Source of the DNA: Pseudidiomarina tainanensis
Lineage (GTDB): Bacteria; Pseudomonadota; Gammaproteobacteria; Enterobacterales; Alteromonadaceae
Reading direction: 5' to 3'
Assembly (NCBI RefSeq): GCF_004214835.1
Contig: NZ_PIQJ01000001.1
Span: forward strand, 806,001-870,000
Length of the DNA: 64,000 nucleotides
Below the pieces are notes generated by a model. The model was given only the letters and a program-made list of their open reading frames with translations, made no database searches and was not told the DNA's origin. Shown here in pieces: positions 34,429-44,691 of the stretch. The position numbers and the translations under genes are program-made. Position 1 is the stretch's first letter, and each line of letters starts with the position of its first letter.

Positions 34429-36564
34429 GTGAATCCGATTACAAAGAAATTTCAGTATGGTCAGCATACAGTCACATTAGAAACTGGCGCGATGGCGCGT
34501 CAAGCAACAGCAGCAGTACTTGCAAGCATGGACGACACCACCGTATTGGTGACCGTTGTCGCAAAAAAAGACGCTAAAGAAGGTCAAGATTTCTTCCCAT
34601 TAACCGTGAACTACCAAGAGCGTACTTACGCAGCTGGTAAAATACCTGGTGGCTTTTTCAAGCGTGAAGGCCGTCCTTCAGAAAACGAAACGTTGACCTC
34701 ACGTTTAATCGACCGTCCAATTCGTCCGTTATTCCCTGAAGGTTTTAACAACGAAGTTCAAGTGATTGCGACCGTCGTATCGGTTAATCCACAAATCAAT
34801 CCTGATATCGTTGCGTTGATTGGTACTTCTGCGGCGTTGGCTATCTCTGGTGTTCCATTTGCTGGCCCAATTGGTGCAGCACGCGTTGGTGTAATCAACG
34901 ACGAATATGTATTGAACCCAACCATGGACGAACTCGCTACTTCGAAACTTGATTTAGTTGTTGCTGGTACGTCAAGCGCAGTATTGATGGTTGAATCAGA
35001 AGCTCAGTTGCTGTCTGAAGACGCCATGTTAGGCGCGGTCGTTTATGGTCACGATCAAATGCAATCAGTGATCAATGCGATTAACGAATTTGCAGCTGAA
35101 GCTGGTAAAGAGAAGTGGGACTGGCAAGCTCCTGCGACTAACGATTCTTTATTGAACAAAATCAAAGAATTGGCTGAGCAAGGTATCGGCGATGCTTACC
35201 GCATCACTGAGAAGGCCAAGCGTTACGAACAAATCGCTGCGCTAAAGGCTGAAATCACTGAGAAATTAGTTGCCGAAGACGAAACTTTGGATGCGAAAGA
35301 AATTGGTGACTTATTCCATTCATTGGAAAGCAAAGTGGTGCGTAGCCGTATCATCGCCGGTGAAAAGCGTATCGATGGCCGTGAACCAGATATGGTGCGT
35401 GCATTGCATATCGCTACTGGCGTGTTACCGCGTACGCACGGTTCTGCGGTATTTACTCGTGGCGAAACCCAAGCGTTGGTCACTGCTACCTTAGGTACTG
35501 AGCGTGATGCGCAGATGATTGACGACCTAACTGGTCGCACTGATAGCCGTTTCATGTTGCACTACAACTTCCCTCCATACTGTGTGGGCGAAACCGGCAT
35601 GGTAGGTTCACCGAAGCGTCGTGAAATTGGTCACGGTCGTTTGGCGAAACGTGGTGTGCAAGCGGTCATGCCATCACAAGAAGAATTCCCGTACACCATT
35701 CGTGTGGTGTCAGAAATCACTGAATCAAACGGGTCAAGCTCGATGGCATCAGTTTGTGGTGCATCATTAGCGTTGATGGATGCTGGTGTTCCAATTAAAT
35801 CGTCAGTTGCTGGTATCGCCATGGGCTTGGTCAAAGAAGGCGACAACTTTGTTGTGTTGTCTGACATCTTGGGTGATGAAGACCACTTGGGCGACATGGA
35901 CTTTAAAGTAGCGGGTAGCACAGAAGGTGTCACAGCGCTTCAGATGGATATCAAGATTGACGGTATCACACGTGAAATCATGGAAATTGCATTGGCTCAA
36001 GCAAAAGCTGCGCGTTTGCACATTTTGAACGTGATGGATGATGCGATTTCTGGTGCTCGTACTGAATTATCAAGCTACGCGCCACGCTACACCACAATCA
36101 AAATTAATCCAGATAAGATTCGTGACGTTATCGGTAAGGGCGGTGCAGTTATCCGTGAATTAACCGAGAGCACAAATACCAACATCGAAATCAATGATGA
36201 CGGTACCGTACGTATCGCAGCAACTGACCAAGAATCAGCAGATGCAGCGATTGCGCGTATTGAAGAATTGACAGCTGAAGTTGAAGTGGGCCGAATCTAC
36301 CAAGGTAAAGTTGCACGTATCGTTGATTTCGGTGCGTTCGTGACGATTCTACCTGGCAAAGATGGCTTGGTGCACATTTCACAAATCGCTGAAGAGCGTG
36401 TGAACGACGTGAACGAGTATTTGAAAGTTGGTGATGTTGTACCAGTAAAAGTACTCGAAATTGACCGCCAAGGCCGTGTTCGTTTGAGCATGAAAGATGC
36501 TGCTGATAAGCCGGCTGAAGCGCCTGCACAAGATGCGGCTGAAGAGTCTTCAAACGACGAATAA
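34429..36564 (+). CDS. pnp: Polyribonucleotide nucleotidyltransferase (PNPase)
   Basis: Phosphate-dependent 3'-5' exoribonuclease, a trimer and degradosome partner. The 711-residue protein has two RNase PH domains (from residue 5; second near 310-540, with [14 protein letters not shown] and [14 protein letters not shown]). A KH domain with [10 protein letters not shown] near 565 and an S1 domain near 620-690 follow, with an acidic tail. It starts with GTG 34429 after an AAAGGAA ribosome-binding site. In E. coli pnp is autoregulated through an RNase III-cut leader hairpin; here copy D of the repeat occupies that place. Confidence 0.99.
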   Translation: MNPITKKFQYGQHTVTLETGAMARQATAAVLASMDDTTVLVTVVAKKDAKEGQDFFPLTVNYQERTYAAGKIPGGFFKREGRPSENETLTSRLIDRPIRPLFPEGFNNEVQVIATVVSVNPQINPDIVALIGTSAALAISGVPFAGPIGAARVGVINDEYVLNPTMDELATSKLDLVVAGTSSAVLMVESEAQLLSEDAMLGAVVYGHDQMQSVINAINEFAAEAGKEKWDWQAPATNDSLLNKIKELAEQGIGDAYRITEKAKRYEQIAALKAEITEKLVAEDETLDAKEIGDLFHSLESKVVRSRIIAGEKRIDGREPDMVRALHIATGVLPRTHGSAVFTRGETQALVTATLGTERDAQMIDDLTGRTDSRFMLHYNFPPYCVGETGMVGSPKRREIGHGRLAKRGVQAVMPSQEEFPYTIRVVSEITESNGSSSMASVCGASLALMDAGVPIKSSVAGIAMGLVKEGDNFVVLSDILGDEDHLGDMDFKVAGSTEGVTALQMDIKIDGITREIMEIALAQAKAARLHILNVMDDAISGARTELSSYAPRYTTIKINPDKIRDVIGKGGAVIRELTESTNTNIEINDDGTVRIAATDQESADAAIARIEELTAEVEVGRIYQGKVARIVDFGAFVTILPGKDGLVHISQIAEERVNDVNEYLKVGDVVPVKVLEIDRQGRVRLSMKDAADKPAEAPAQDAAEESSNDE

Positions 36565-36588
36565 GTTACCGTCGTAATCAAAAGCTGA

Positions 36589-36623
36589 AAAGCTGTGTTC
36601 GGGGAGCCGGACACAGCTTTTTT
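36589..36623 (+). terminator. Intrinsic terminator after pnp
   Basis: A 14-bp stem, 36589-36602 with 36607-36620 (one G-U pair), has the tetraloop GGAG and ends in six T residues. It separates pnp from nlpI. Confidence 0.92.
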
Positions 36624-36710
36624 ATTGGGCTTTCTTAACATTGAATTTTCGTTTTTTTAGGCAATCTACGTTATTATGCTGTTAGAAGCTTTTCAACAAG
36701 GTAGTGATTC

Positions 36711-37607
36711 ATGAAAATTCGTATCGGGCTTGTCATTTTTCTGATGATGTTTTTAAGTGCGTGTGCACAAACAGGAAAATCATCAGACAACGCATTGACT
36801 AATTTATTTGTGGTGACGCCACAAGAAGCGGATGCCCGTTACCAGTTAGAGATTGCGAAATTGAATGAAATTGTCGCCCGCGATCTGGAACTGCCGGAAG
36901 AAAGTCGCGCAGAATTATTGTATCGTCGCGGTTCGTTATACGATGCACTTGGATTGGTCACGTTGGCACGGATCGATTTTAACCACGCTTTAGAGTACAA
37001 CCCGCGCTTAGCAGATGCCTACAATTACCTCGGGATTCATTACACGCAATTAGAAGAATTTGGCTATGCCTATGAGATGTTTGACGGGGTTTTAGAACTT
37101 GATCCTGAACATCCTTATGCAATCCTCAACCGCGGTGTAAACGCTTATTACGACGAACGCATTGACCTCGCCATTAGTGACTTCCGTGACTATTTTGAAG
37201 CACAACCGACAGACCCATATCGAGTCATTTGGCTATTTTTAGCGGAAGTGGAAGACGATGCGACCGCTGCCAGATTGAACTTAGCAAAGCGTCGTGTTGA
37301 GTATGGCAATACTGAATGGGGCTGGAGTCTAGTCGACTTAATGCTCGGCGCCATTGATGAGCAAACGTTTTTGAACGGCTTTGCGGTACGTGATTTAAAG
37401 CCAGATGAAACACTCGCGGAGCGCATGTGCGAAACCTATTTCTATCTGGGCAAGCTACAGCAACTCAACGGTGATTTCTCGGCCGCATCGGTGTATTTTC
37501 GACTGGCCATGAGTACCAATGTGTTTATGTTCTTAGAATACCGCTATGCAGGCTTAGAGCTGCAACGCAGCAAACAAGCATTAGAAACCAATGCAACGAA
37601 TGGATAA
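36711..37607 (+). CDS. nlpI: Lipoprotein NlpI, TPR adaptor
   Basis: A 298-residue outer-membrane lipoprotein that in E. coli is an adaptor for peptidoglycan hydrolases and for the Prc protease. The signal ends in lipobox FLSAC (Cys18). Tetratricopeptide repeats follow, for example LLYRRGSLYDALGLVTLARIDFNHALEYNP, AYNYLGIHYTQLEEFGYAYEMFDGVLELDP and YAILNRGVNAYYDERIDLAISDF. Position after pnp is conserved. The next gene, a putative metallopeptidase, starts 12 bp later and is probably co-transcribed. Confidence 0.95.
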   Translation: MKIRIGLVIFLMMFLSACAQTGKSSDNALTNLFVVTPQEADARYQLEIAKLNEIVARDLELPEESRAELLYRRGSLYDALGLVTLARIDFNHALEYNPRLADAYNYLGIHYTQLEEFGYAYEMFDGVLELDPEHPYAILNRGVNAYYDERIDLAISDFRDYFEAQPTDPYRVIWLFLAEVEDDATAARLNLAKRRVEYGNTEWGWSLVDLMLGAIDEQTFLNGFAVRDLKPDETLAERMCETYFYLGKLQQLNGDFSAASVYFRLAMSTNVFMFLEYRYAGLELQRSKQALETNATNG

Positions 37608-37619
37608 CGGCGTAACGTT

Positions 37620-38450
37620 GTGAAGACAATGTTTACCAGCGTGATGGCACTTGTACTGAGTCATGCCAGTAACGCGAGTAATTTACACGAGGCAGCAGCG
37701 TATGGCATTGCGCCGCTGCCGTCGCTCCAGAATCAACAGTGTGGCGTTGTTGAGCCGGTAACGCTTTATTTGCCACAGACGCAAAAACGACAGGTGTTAG
37801 AACAACTTTCACAGTGGCATCAACACCCTCTGGCGCAGTTTGTGAATTGCTTTTCGATACAAACTTATCATGCAGCGCAATTGCAGTGCGACATTGTCGG
37901 TACTCGCGCACGCATGGATTGTCGGTGGCAACAAACACAAACAATTGACATGAACCAGCGTCGTATTGTCTTTGTTCGAGCCGGTGATGGCATAGCGAGC
38001 AGCACGGCTAATCAAATCATACTTCCCATTAATGCGTCACTATCTCTATTTGCGCATGAAATAGGCCATTGGCTTGGCTTGGCTGATGAATACGCCATGG
38101 CACCTGAGCTTGCTGAAGGTTTTTGTGTGGGGCGTTATAACCATGCCAGTGTCAACGTGGTGGTTACCGACAACACGGTTATGTCTGGGCGCGAATTAAA
38201 GCAACTTTGGCGACGGTTACCATGGCGTCACGCGGTGGCGGATTGGCGTCAATTGGCAACGCAGATCAATGATGAACAGTGGCGTTTGGGAAGTGCGGCA
38301 GAGTCGGTGGGCTTGCATCCAGTAGCAACCTGTAACGCAGTTGCTGGAAAGTTTGCTTGGCGCCCGCTGATTGCGATGACGCCAATGCAATATCACGATA
38401 TTAATGAATGGCCTGAGCTTTATCTCGAGCTTATTGCGCACCCACGGTAA
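37620..38450 (+). CDS. Putative secreted zinc metallopeptidase (HExxHxxGxxDE motif)
   Basis: A 276-residue protein of no family I recognise by name. The N-terminus looks like a signal peptide (MFTSVMALVLSHASNASN). The central HEIGHWLGLADEY fits the metzincin-like HExxHxxGxxD zinc site, about 145 residues in. Six cysteines spread over the predicted secreted part suggest disulfide bonds. Translation may start at GTG 37620 or ATG 37629. It lies 12 bp after nlpI. Its last 20 bp overlap the convergent MAPEG gene. Catalytic activity is inferred from the motif only; the substrate is unknown. Confidence 0.7.
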   Translation: MKTMFTSVMALVLSHASNASNLHEAAAYGIAPLPSLQNQQCGVVEPVTLYLPQTQKRQVLEQLSQWHQHPLAQFVNCFSIQTYHAAQLQCDIVGTRARMDCRWQQTQTIDMNQRRIVFVRAGDGIASSTANQIILPINASLSLFAHEIGHWLGLADEYAMAPELAEGFCVGRYNHASVNVVVTDNTVMSGRELKQLWRRLPWRHAVADWRQLATQINDEQWRLGSAAESVGLHPVATCNAVAGKFAWRPLIAMTPMQYHDINEWPELYLELIAHPR

Positions 38451-38832
38451 TTGCTGTTTGTGCAATCATCAGTACCGGGCAAAGTAGAGCAAAAAGCCAC
38501 ACCAAACTGCGCAGTTTGTCCCAGTTCGCGAGATAAAACACATGGTATGCCACACGAAAACCAATAAAGCTAATGGCAAGCGTGGTATTGAGTGCAGTGA
38601 TTTGTTCGGTAACCAACACTAACAAAATCGCTGCTGCATACAATGGAAAAGCTTCAAAGGCATTGTAATGACCAGCAACTGCACGCGCCCCAGCGCCGGT
38701 TAAGCGGCTCTGTTGGGCACGAGGATGACGGTTGTCATAGCCTTTATCGCGATTTTGAAAGTAAACCACGGGGGCTTTCGCTGCAATGGGCAGCAACCCC
38801 GCAATTAATAAGCACCAAATGAGCGTACTCAT
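38431..38832 (-). CDS. MAPEG-family membrane protein
   Basis: A 133-residue integral membrane protein with four predicted helices. The pattern [53 protein letters not shown] carries the family's NxRxP-like and ExFP features. Eukaryotic MAPEG proteins handle eicosanoids and glutathione, but bacterial members like this one have no firm function. Its ATG overlaps the lipA stop by 4 bp, so it is transcribed after... the lipA side cannot precede it: lipA reads into it on the same strand. It therefore probably belongs to the tail of the lipB-lipA unit. Its 3' end overlaps the convergent metallopeptidase gene by 20 bp. Confidence 0.85.
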   Translation of the reverse strand: MSTLIWCLLIAGLLPIAAKAPVVYFQNRDKGYDNRHPRAQQSRLTGAGARAVAGHYNAFEAFPLYAAAILLVLVTEQITALNTTLAISFIGFRVAYHVFYLANWDKLRSLVWLFALLCPVLMIAQTAITVGAQ

Positions 38833-39794
38833 TTTACTTCCTTACCGGCTGCTTGCATGTCCGCATGATAGGAAGAGCGTACAAGTGGCCCCGAGGCAAT
38901 ATGGGTAAAGCCCATTTTTTCACCTTCTTCGCGGAACATATCAAACTCGGCAGGGGTGACATAGCGAGTCACCGGAAGGTGATGGCGGCTCGGTTGCAGA
39001 TATTGACCTATCGTCAGCATATCCACGTTATGAGCACGCAAATCGCGCATAACTTCTAAGATTTCTTCATTGGTTTCACCCAGACCGACCATTAAGCCAG
39101 ACTTAGTCCGCACATCAGAGCGCGCTTCTTTGTAACGCTTCAATAAATCGAGCGACCACTGGTAGTTCGCTCCAGGGCGCGCCGCCTTATACATGCGTGG
39201 CACCGTTTCTAGATTGTGGTTGAATACATCAGGTGCTTCATCTGCGAGTATTTCAAGCGCAACGTCCATACGACCGCGGAAATCGGGCACTAACACTTCG
39301 ACTTGGATACCTGGGCTTTGCTCACGAATTTCTCGAATACAATCAGCGAAGTGCTGAGCACCACCATCGCGCAAATCATCACGATCGACCGATGTAACCA
39401 CGACGTATTTCACTTTCATATCACGAATGGTTGCACCTAATTTCACTGCTTCTTCAGGATCAACAGGCAAAGGGCGGCCGTGTGCAACGTCACAGAATGG
39501 GCAGCGACGGGTGCAAATAGCACCTAAAATCATAAACGTCGCAGTTCCGTGGTTAAAACACTCGGCGAGGTTTGGGCACGAGGCTTCTTCACAAACGGAG
39601 TGTAAGCCGTGCTTACGCATCGCTTGTTTGATTTCGTCAATTCGTTGAGTAGACGCGGGTAACTTAACCTTTAACCACTCAGGCTTGCGCAACATTTGGT
39701 CGCGCTCAGTAGGGACAATTTTCACCGGAATCAACGCCATTTTGTCGGCGTCGCGTAATTTAACTCCAGGTTCAACTCTAACTGGCTTTGACAT
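38829..39794 (-). CDS. lipA: Lipoyl synthase
   Basis: Radical-SAM enzyme inserting two sulfurs into octanoyl groups on lipoyl domains. The 321-residue protein has both iron-sulfur cysteine sets: [12 protein letters not shown] (auxiliary cluster, sacrificed as sulfur donor) and [13 protein letters not shown] (radical-SAM CxxxCxxC). The [21 protein letters not shown] and [10 protein letters not shown] segments follow. Its start overlaps the lipB stop by 17 bp, giving tight coupling of the two lipoate enzymes. The MAPEG gene follows. Confidence 0.99.
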   Translation of the reverse strand: MSKPVRVEPGVKLRDADKMALIPVKIVPTERDQMLRKPEWLKVKLPASTQRIDEIKQAMRKHGLHSVCEEASCPNLAECFNHGTATFMILGAICTRRCPFCDVAHGRPLPVDPEEAVKLGATIRDMKVKYVVVTSVDRDDLRDGGAQHFADCIREIREQSPGIQVEVLVPDFRGRMDVALEILADEAPDVFNHNLETVPRMYKAARPGANYQWSLDLLKRYKEARSDVRTKSGLMVGLGETNEEILEVMRDLRAHNVDMLTIGQYLQPSRHHLPVTRYVTPAEFDMFREEGEKMGFTHIASGPLVRSSYHADMQAAGKEVK

Positions 39795-40443
39795 AATCTT
39801 TCGCGAATCCTGTTTCTTCTATCGTGTGTTCATAACCCAATAATCGAGCAAAAATTTGGGTTACATGCAGGGCCGCTTCGTTGACACTTTGCGGACCATT
39901 CAGATCTTTACTTTGCACCATTTGCATACCGGCGTAGCCACATGGATTAATACGCAAAAATGGTTCCAAATCCATATCGACGTTCAAGGCTAAGCCATGA
40001 AATGAGCAACCTTTACGTATACGCAAACCGAGCGAACAAAGTTTTGCACCATTGACATAAACGCCTGGGGCATCAGGACGTGCAGCGGCTTCCACGCCAT
40101 ACTCTGCCATCATTGCCACAATGGCATCTTCAATCGCATTAACTAACTGGCGAACGCCCATCTTACGCCGGCGAATATCGAGCAGAAAGTAAACCACCAG
40201 CTGTCCAGGACCGTGATAAGTGACTTGACCGCCTCGGTCTACCTTCACAATCGGGATGTTGCCCGGTGCCAGAATATGCTCTTCTTTGCCTGCTTGGCCT
40301 TGGGTGAAAACAGGGTCGTGCTCTAACACCCACAGCTCATCGGTGGTATTTTCGTCACGTTCATCAGTAAACTTTTGCATAGCGGCCCAAATCGGCTCGT
40401 ATGGTTGTCGACCTAAACTTCGAATAACTAATTTAGAGGACAT
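39778..40443 (-). CDS. lipB: Octanoyltransferase LipB
   Basis: Transfers octanoyl from acyl carrier protein to lipoyl domains, the step before LipA. The 221-residue protein has [21 protein letters not shown], then [27 protein letters not shown] (with the catalytic Lys nearby). NPCGYAGMQ holds the acyl-thioester Cys. Overlaps with lipA (17 bp) and with the upstream ybeD gene (11 bp) show one translation-coupled operon. Confidence 0.98.
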   Translation of the reverse strand: MSSKLVIRSLGRQPYEPIWAAMQKFTDERDENTTDELWVLEHDPVFTQGQAGKEEHILAPGNIPIVKVDRGGQVTYHGPGQLVVYFLLDIRRRKMGVRQLVNAIEDAIVAMMAEYGVEAAARPDAPGVYVNGAKLCSLGLRIRKGCSFHGLALNVDMDLEPFLRINPCGYAGMQMVQSKDLNGPQSVNEAALHVTQIFARLLGYEHTIEETGFAKDYVKAS

Positions 40444-40699
40444 AACGAACTTCTTCGATATCCGCTAACGCACGATACAGCGTCTCAATGTGCTGTTGGC
40501 TTGTGACTTGAACTTTGATTGATACAGAATGGTAATTACCTTTGCTACTCGGTTTTACCGTTGGTAGGTAATCACCTGGTGCATGTTGCTGGGCAACCGC
40601 AACTACCGAATCTGGAAGCTCGGGTACAGCAAGTCCCATCACTTTAAAGGTAAAGTGACACGGAAATTCTACCAACTCATCAAAGCGTGTTTTTTGCAT
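40433..40699 (-). CDS. ybeD: YbeD/UPF0250 family protein
   Basis: An 88-residue ACT-like protein of unknown function (DUF493 family). Family motifs [52 protein letters not shown] are clear. It sits between the aminotransferase gene and lipB, the same place as in E. coli (dacA-ybeD-lipB). A regulatory role is possible by analogy to ACT domains, but nothing in the sequence proves it. Confidence 0.93.
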   Translation of the reverse strand: MQKTRFDELVEFPCHFTFKVMGLAVPELPDSVVAVAQQHAPGDYLPTVKPSSKGNYHSVSIKVQVTSQQHIETLYRALADIEEVRYVL

Positions 40700-40702
40700 G
40701 CT

Positions 40703-41551
40703 TTACTCCTGAATGAGATGTCGTTTGCTGGCGTGAAACGCTTCAGCTATCTGTGCAGTTATTGCACCGCACTGACCATTGCCGACAATTATATCATCAA
40801 TTTGTCCAACCGGCTGTACTTCGCGGCTTGAGCTTGTCAGGAATACCTCATCAACGTGTTGCAATTCATTGACATTCATTGGTTCTTCATGCACTTCGAT
40901 AGCTAAACTTTTCGCCAGTTGTATCACCCATGTGCGGGTGATCCCCGCCAAAATCAAGTGGTCAGCAGGCGGTGTATATAAATGGCCGTTTTTGACCATA
41001 AAATAATTGCATGAAGCGCCTTCGGTAATACGCCCATGACGATGCAATAATGGCTCAAATGCACCTAATTTAGCGGCCTCGCGTTTTAGCATGATATTAC
41101 CGAGCAAACTAATACTTTTGATATCACAACGCTGCCACCGAATATCCTCTAAAACTGCAACTTTCACAGGAATTGGTGTATCCCAATGAACGTGTAACGA
41201 AGACATGCTGGCATAAATCGTGGGTGATAAAGGCTGCGTCGGCAGATGGCTACGTTGGCTATCGGCGCCAAAAGTCAGCTGAATGTACACCAAACCATTG
41301 TCATAGTTATTGCGATCAATCAATTCATCAACCAACTGGTACCAATAGTTAGCCTCAATAAACGTGATACCAATAGCTTCAGCTGAGCGTTGTAGGCGTT
41401 GAATATGTAATTCGAGTAAGAAAGGTCGGCGTTGGTAAACCGGAATAACTTCGTATACGCCGTCTGCAAACAAAAAGCCTCGGTCAAAAACCGAGACTTT
41501 TGCGTCTTCACTGGTGATCCAGTCACCGTTTAAATAGATTATGTCAGCCAC
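40703..41551 (-). CDS. dat: D-amino acid aminotransferase (class IV PLP enzyme)
   Basis: A 282-residue class IV aminotransferase, most like D-alanine transaminase, which makes D-glutamate and D-alanine from each other's keto acids. Visible features are YLNGDWITSEDAKVSVFDRGFLFADGVYEV at the start and the PLP lysine in RCDIKSISLLGNIMLKREA near residue 145. TEGASCNYFMVKNG and LTSSSREVQPV follow. Placement between dacA and ybeD suggests a cell-wall D-amino-acid role. Branched-chain or aminodeoxychorismate relatives are less likely, given the D-type motifs. Confidence 0.88.
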   Translation of the reverse strand: MADIIYLNGDWITSEDAKVSVFDRGFLFADGVYEVIPVYQRRPFLLELHIQRLQRSAEAIGITFIEANYWYQLVDELIDRNNYDNGLVYIQLTFGADSQRSHLPTQPLSPTIYASMSSLHVHWDTPIPVKVAVLEDIRWQRCDIKSISLLGNIMLKREAAKLGAFEPLLHRHGRITEGASCNYFMVKNGHLYTPPADHLILAGITRTWVIQLAKSLAIEVHEEPMNVNELQHVDEVFLTSSSREVQPVGQIDDIIVGNGQCGAITAQIAEAFHASKRHLIQE

Positions 41552-41574
41552 ATTGACTACCTAGCAGGGGGATA

Positions 41575-42747
41575 TTAACTCTCGCCTTCACCACTAAACT
41601 TCTGCTCAGCCCAATCCATTAAGCGTTTGAAGATACCGCCTTGTTCAACGGCATTTAGCGTCACTAATGGATAGCTTGCGATATCTTCGCCTTCTAACTG
41701 CAGGTAAACCGTACCCACTTGTGTACCTTTAGCAATCGGTGCTTCTAAAGTTTGGTTTAGTTCAAAGTTCGCTTTTAGATTATTGCGCTGTCCGCGTGGT
41801 AGCGTGATGACGACTGGTTCAGTGACACCGAGTTGAACCGTGTCTTGCTCACCCCCCCAAATACGGTGATCGACAAAACTCTCACCTGCTTGATACGCAG
41901 TAACTGTTTCGTAATAGCGGAAGCCGTAGTTCAGCAGCTTTTTGCTCTCAACTTTACGAGCTTGTTCGCTAGCTGTTCCCATAACGACAGCAATTAAACG
42001 AGTGTCGCCTTCGGTTGCAGAAGAAACCAGGCTGTAGCCAGCTTCATTGGTGTGGCCCGTTTTAATACCATCGACATTCATGCTGCGATCCCACAACAAA
42101 GAGTTGCGGTTATATTGTTTGATATTGTTATAAGTGAATGATTTTTCAGCATATAACGAGTATTCTTCAGGTACATCACGGATCAAGGCGCGGGCAAGCG
42201 TAGCCATGTCACGCGGTGAGCTGTACTGATTTGGATCAGGAAGTCCGTGACTGTTGGCAAAGCTCGAACTACTCATGCCTAATTCTGCGGCATAGGTGTT
42301 CATTAAATCAGCAAATGCATCTTCGCTACCAGCAATGTGTTCAGCCATAGCAACACAAGCATCGTTGCCGGAGGAAATCACAATACCGCGATTGAGATCA
42401 GCGACCGATACTTGCTTACCAACCTCGATGAACATTTTTGAGGACTCTGGGAAGTTTTTCGCCCACGCATTGTTACTGATGGTTACCATATCATCGTTAC
42501 TGATTCGTCCCGCTTGTAACTCTCGACCGATGATATAGCTCGTCATCATTTTGGTTAAACTAGCAGGCGCTAACGCTTCATCGGCATTTTCTGAGGTAAT
42601 GACGTACCCGGTAGTGTAATCAATCAGGATATACCCTTTGGCGTTGACTGATGGTGCCGGGGGAACAATTGCTGCTTGGGCAACAGCAGTAAAGGCTACT
42701 GCGGTAATGGCAATTGTACGAAAAAAATGACGAAGTACACGACGCAT
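41575..42747 (-). CDS. dacA: D-alanyl-D-alanine carboxypeptidase (PBP5, DacA)
   Basis: Penicillin-binding protein that trims the terminal D-alanine of peptidoglycan pentapeptides in the periplasm. It has a signal peptide (residues 1-25), then the SLTKMM motif (active Ser), SGN (SSGNDACVAMAEHIAG) and KTGHT, and a C-terminal beta domain with an amphipathic anchor. I set the start at ATG 42747 (390 residues), with a GAAGAG site upstream and the signal peptide at the very start. The longer open frame adds 22 residues ahead of it. Confidence 0.96.
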   Translation of the reverse strand: MRRVLRHFFRTIAITAVAFTAVAQAAIVPPAPSVNAKGYILIDYTTGYVITSENADEALAPASLTKMMTSYIIGRELQAGRISNDDMVTISNNAWAKNFPESSKMFIEVGKQVSVADLNRGIVISSGNDACVAMAEHIAGSEDAFADLMNTYAAELGMSSSSFANSHGLPDPNQYSSPRDMATLARALIRDVPEEYSLYAEKSFTYNNIKQYNRNSLLWDRSMNVDGIKTGHTNEAGYSLVSSATEGDTRLIAVVMGTASEQARKVESKKLLNYGFRYYETVTAYQAGESFVDHRIWGGEQDTVQLGVTEPVVITLPRGQRNNLKANFELNQTLEAPIAKGTQVGTVYLQLEGEDIASYPLVTLNAVEQGGIFKRLMDWAEQKFSGEGES

Positions 42748-42874
42748 GTTAACTCTTCTCTTTTTTATTTCTGGATGAAAAGGGCGCTGAATATAGCATA
42801 AAAATGCCCGCAATAGCAGTATATGGCAGGGCCGATACGACGTTGCGCTGCAATGCTACCGACAAACGCTAAGA

Positions 42875-43681
42875 TTACGGAACCGCAACGCGAAATGCGT
42901 CGGGATACCCAGCTTTCCTTAGCTGTTCAAGTAACTGATTGGTTTGTGGTTCAGCCAATGGACCTAAAACTACTCGGTATAGACCATTATTTGGCTGAGT
43001 AGTTGCAGGAACTTGGTATAAATTCTGTAATCGGCTGGCTTCTGCCCGTAATCGTTCGGTATCACTGCCAGCATGAACTTGAATATAAAATTGCTCAATC
43101 GACTCGGCTTCTAAAGGTGGCGTGACTGCCAGCACTTCATTACCTGAACTAGGTTGCAAAGCTTCAATTTTAACGCGGGCCGTACCAGATTTGAGCATAT
43201 CGAGTTTGTATGCGGCGACATAGGAAAGATCGATAATACGGTTACCATGAAATGGCCCGCGGTCATTCACTCGAACCACCACGCTTTTTTCATTATCTAA
43301 ATTGGTTACGCGCACATAGGTTGGCAGTGGCAATGTTTTATGTGCGGCACTCATCGCATACATATCGTAAGTTTCGCCATTCGATGTGAGGTGACCATGA
43401 AACTTTTCACCGTACCATGATGCCACGCCTTCCTGACTGAAATCGGACACATCATCCAAAATATGCCAAGTATTACCGAATAACGAATAGGTTCGATTAC
43501 CCTGACGACTCGGCGGCTCAAAAGAGGGTTCAGGCTCAACCAACTCGTCGGCGGTGGGTAACCGCGACGGAATAGAGTCATATTTTTGACTATAGCGAGA
43601 GTTTGTTGATGATGAACTTGAACATGCACTCAACAAAACTATCAACACTGCTATTGTTAGTAACCGAATAACGATCATCAT
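42875..43681 (-). CDS. rlpA: RlpA-family septal lytic transglycosylase lipoprotein with SPOR domain
   Basis: A 268-residue lipoprotein with lipobox LLSAC (Cys20), then a low-complexity serine stretch. The double-psi beta-barrel at about 85-180 contains GVASWYGEKFHGHLTSNGE and RVNDRGPFHGNRIIDLSYVAA. A C-terminal SPOR domain at about 195-265 binds denuded peptidoglycan at the septum. In Pseudomonas RlpA cleaves denuded glycans. It lies in the dacA-rlpA-mltB-rodA-mrdA cell-wall cluster. It starts 4 bp after the mltB stop. Confidence 0.95.
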   Translation of the reverse strand: MMIVIRLLTIAVLIVLLSACSSSSSTNSRYSQKYDSIPSRLPTADELVEPEPSFEPPSRQGNRTYSLFGNTWHILDDVSDFSQEGVASWYGEKFHGHLTSNGETYDMYAMSAAHKTLPLPTYVRVTNLDNEKSVVVRVNDRGPFHGNRIIDLSYVAAYKLDMLKSGTARVKIEALQPSSGNEVLAVTPPLEAESIEQFYIQVHAGSDTERLRAEASRLQNLYQVPATTQPNNGLYRVVLGPLAEPQTNQLLEQLRKAGYPDAFRVAVP

Positions 43682-43684
43682 GAA

Positions 43685-44671
43685 TTAGCGCGCTTGTTTT
43701 AATTGTTGACTAAGTTGGTACACAGCCATGGCATACAGCGGACTATGATTGTATCGAGTAATCACATAAAAGTTGTGATATCCCAACCAATACTCGTGAC
43801 CGTCAGCTAATTCGAATTCGAATACTTTAGCCAAAGCCTCGTCCGTGCTTGTGCCCATTTGGTTTAATTCTAGACCGTTTTGCTTCAATTCTGCAACTGA
43901 TGTATCTGGTTTTAATCCTTTACTGACAAGCTTTGCGTGGGTGTCTGTCGCGGTTAATTTGGTTGCCACAGGGGCATGAGCTTGCCAACCGTGCTCGGCA
44001 AAGTAGTTGGCGACACTGCCGATTGCGTCGGTGATATTTCCAAGCAGATCGCGGACGTTATCGCCGTCAAAATCAACCGCGTAATGACGATATGACGATG
44101 AAATAAACTGGCCGTAACCCATTGCGCCAGCGTAAGAACCCATTAGCTCTCGCGCTGGGAGAGATTCCTCGCGTGTAAGTAACATATATTGTTCAAGTTC
44201 TGAGCGGAAAAACTTAGCACGGGGCGGGTAGTGGAAGCCGAGCGTATAAAGCGCATCAAGTACGCTATATTTACCACGGTATTCACCATAAAAGGTTTCG
44301 ACACCAATAATGGCGACGATTATCTCAGCGGGCACTCCAAATTCTTGCTCTGCACGGGCAAGCGTTTGTTCATGTTCTTGCCAGAATTTTAATCCTGCTT
44401 GTAGGCGTTTTTCGGTAAGGAAAATTGGGTAGTATTGATACCAAGGTTTGGCTTCCCAGGGTCTCGCAATCGCCTCAAGAATAGTTTCATTACGGGTAGC
44501 CTGAGCCAATAGTGACTCAACTTCAGTTGCGGTAAAACCGTGTTTGGTAACCATTTGCTCAACAAACTGCTGACGCTGTTGTTGATAATCTGTGGACGCG
44601 AATGCCAATTGGCTGGTTAAGCTTAGCGCGCCGCAAACGGCAATGACACATGCTTTACTCAAGTTACCCAT
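43685..44671 (-). CDS. mltB: Lytic murein transglycosylase B (MltB family)
   Basis: Periplasmic enzyme that cleaves peptidoglycan glycans to 1,6-anhydro ends. The 328-residue protein starts with a signal peptide (about residues 1-26). VAIIGVETFYGEYRGKYSVLDALYTLGFHYPPRAKFF contains the catalytic Glu. GSYAGAMGYGQFISSSYRHYAVDFDGD and the C-terminal GYHNFYVITRYNHSPLYAMAVYQLS follow. The absence of a lipobox Cys suggests a soluble form rather than the lipoprotein of E. coli. Genes rodA and rlpA flank it. Confidence 0.96.
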   Translation of the reverse strand: MGNLSKACVIAVCGALSLTSQLAFASTDYQQQRQQFVEQMVTKHGFTATEVESLLAQATRNETILEAIARPWEAKPWYQYYPIFLTEKRLQAGLKFWQEHEQTLARAEQEFGVPAEIIVAIIGVETFYGEYRGKYSVLDALYTLGFHYPPRAKFFRSELEQYMLLTREESLPARELMGSYAGAMGYGQFISSSYRHYAVDFDGDNVRDLLGNITDAIGSVANYFAEHGWQAHAPVATKLTATDTHAKLVSKGLKPDTSVAELKQNGLELNQMGTSTDEALAKVFEFELADGHEYWLGYHNFYVITRYNHSPLYAMAVYQLSQQLKQAR

Positions 44672-44691
44672 ACTTGTTATTCCTTGTTGTG

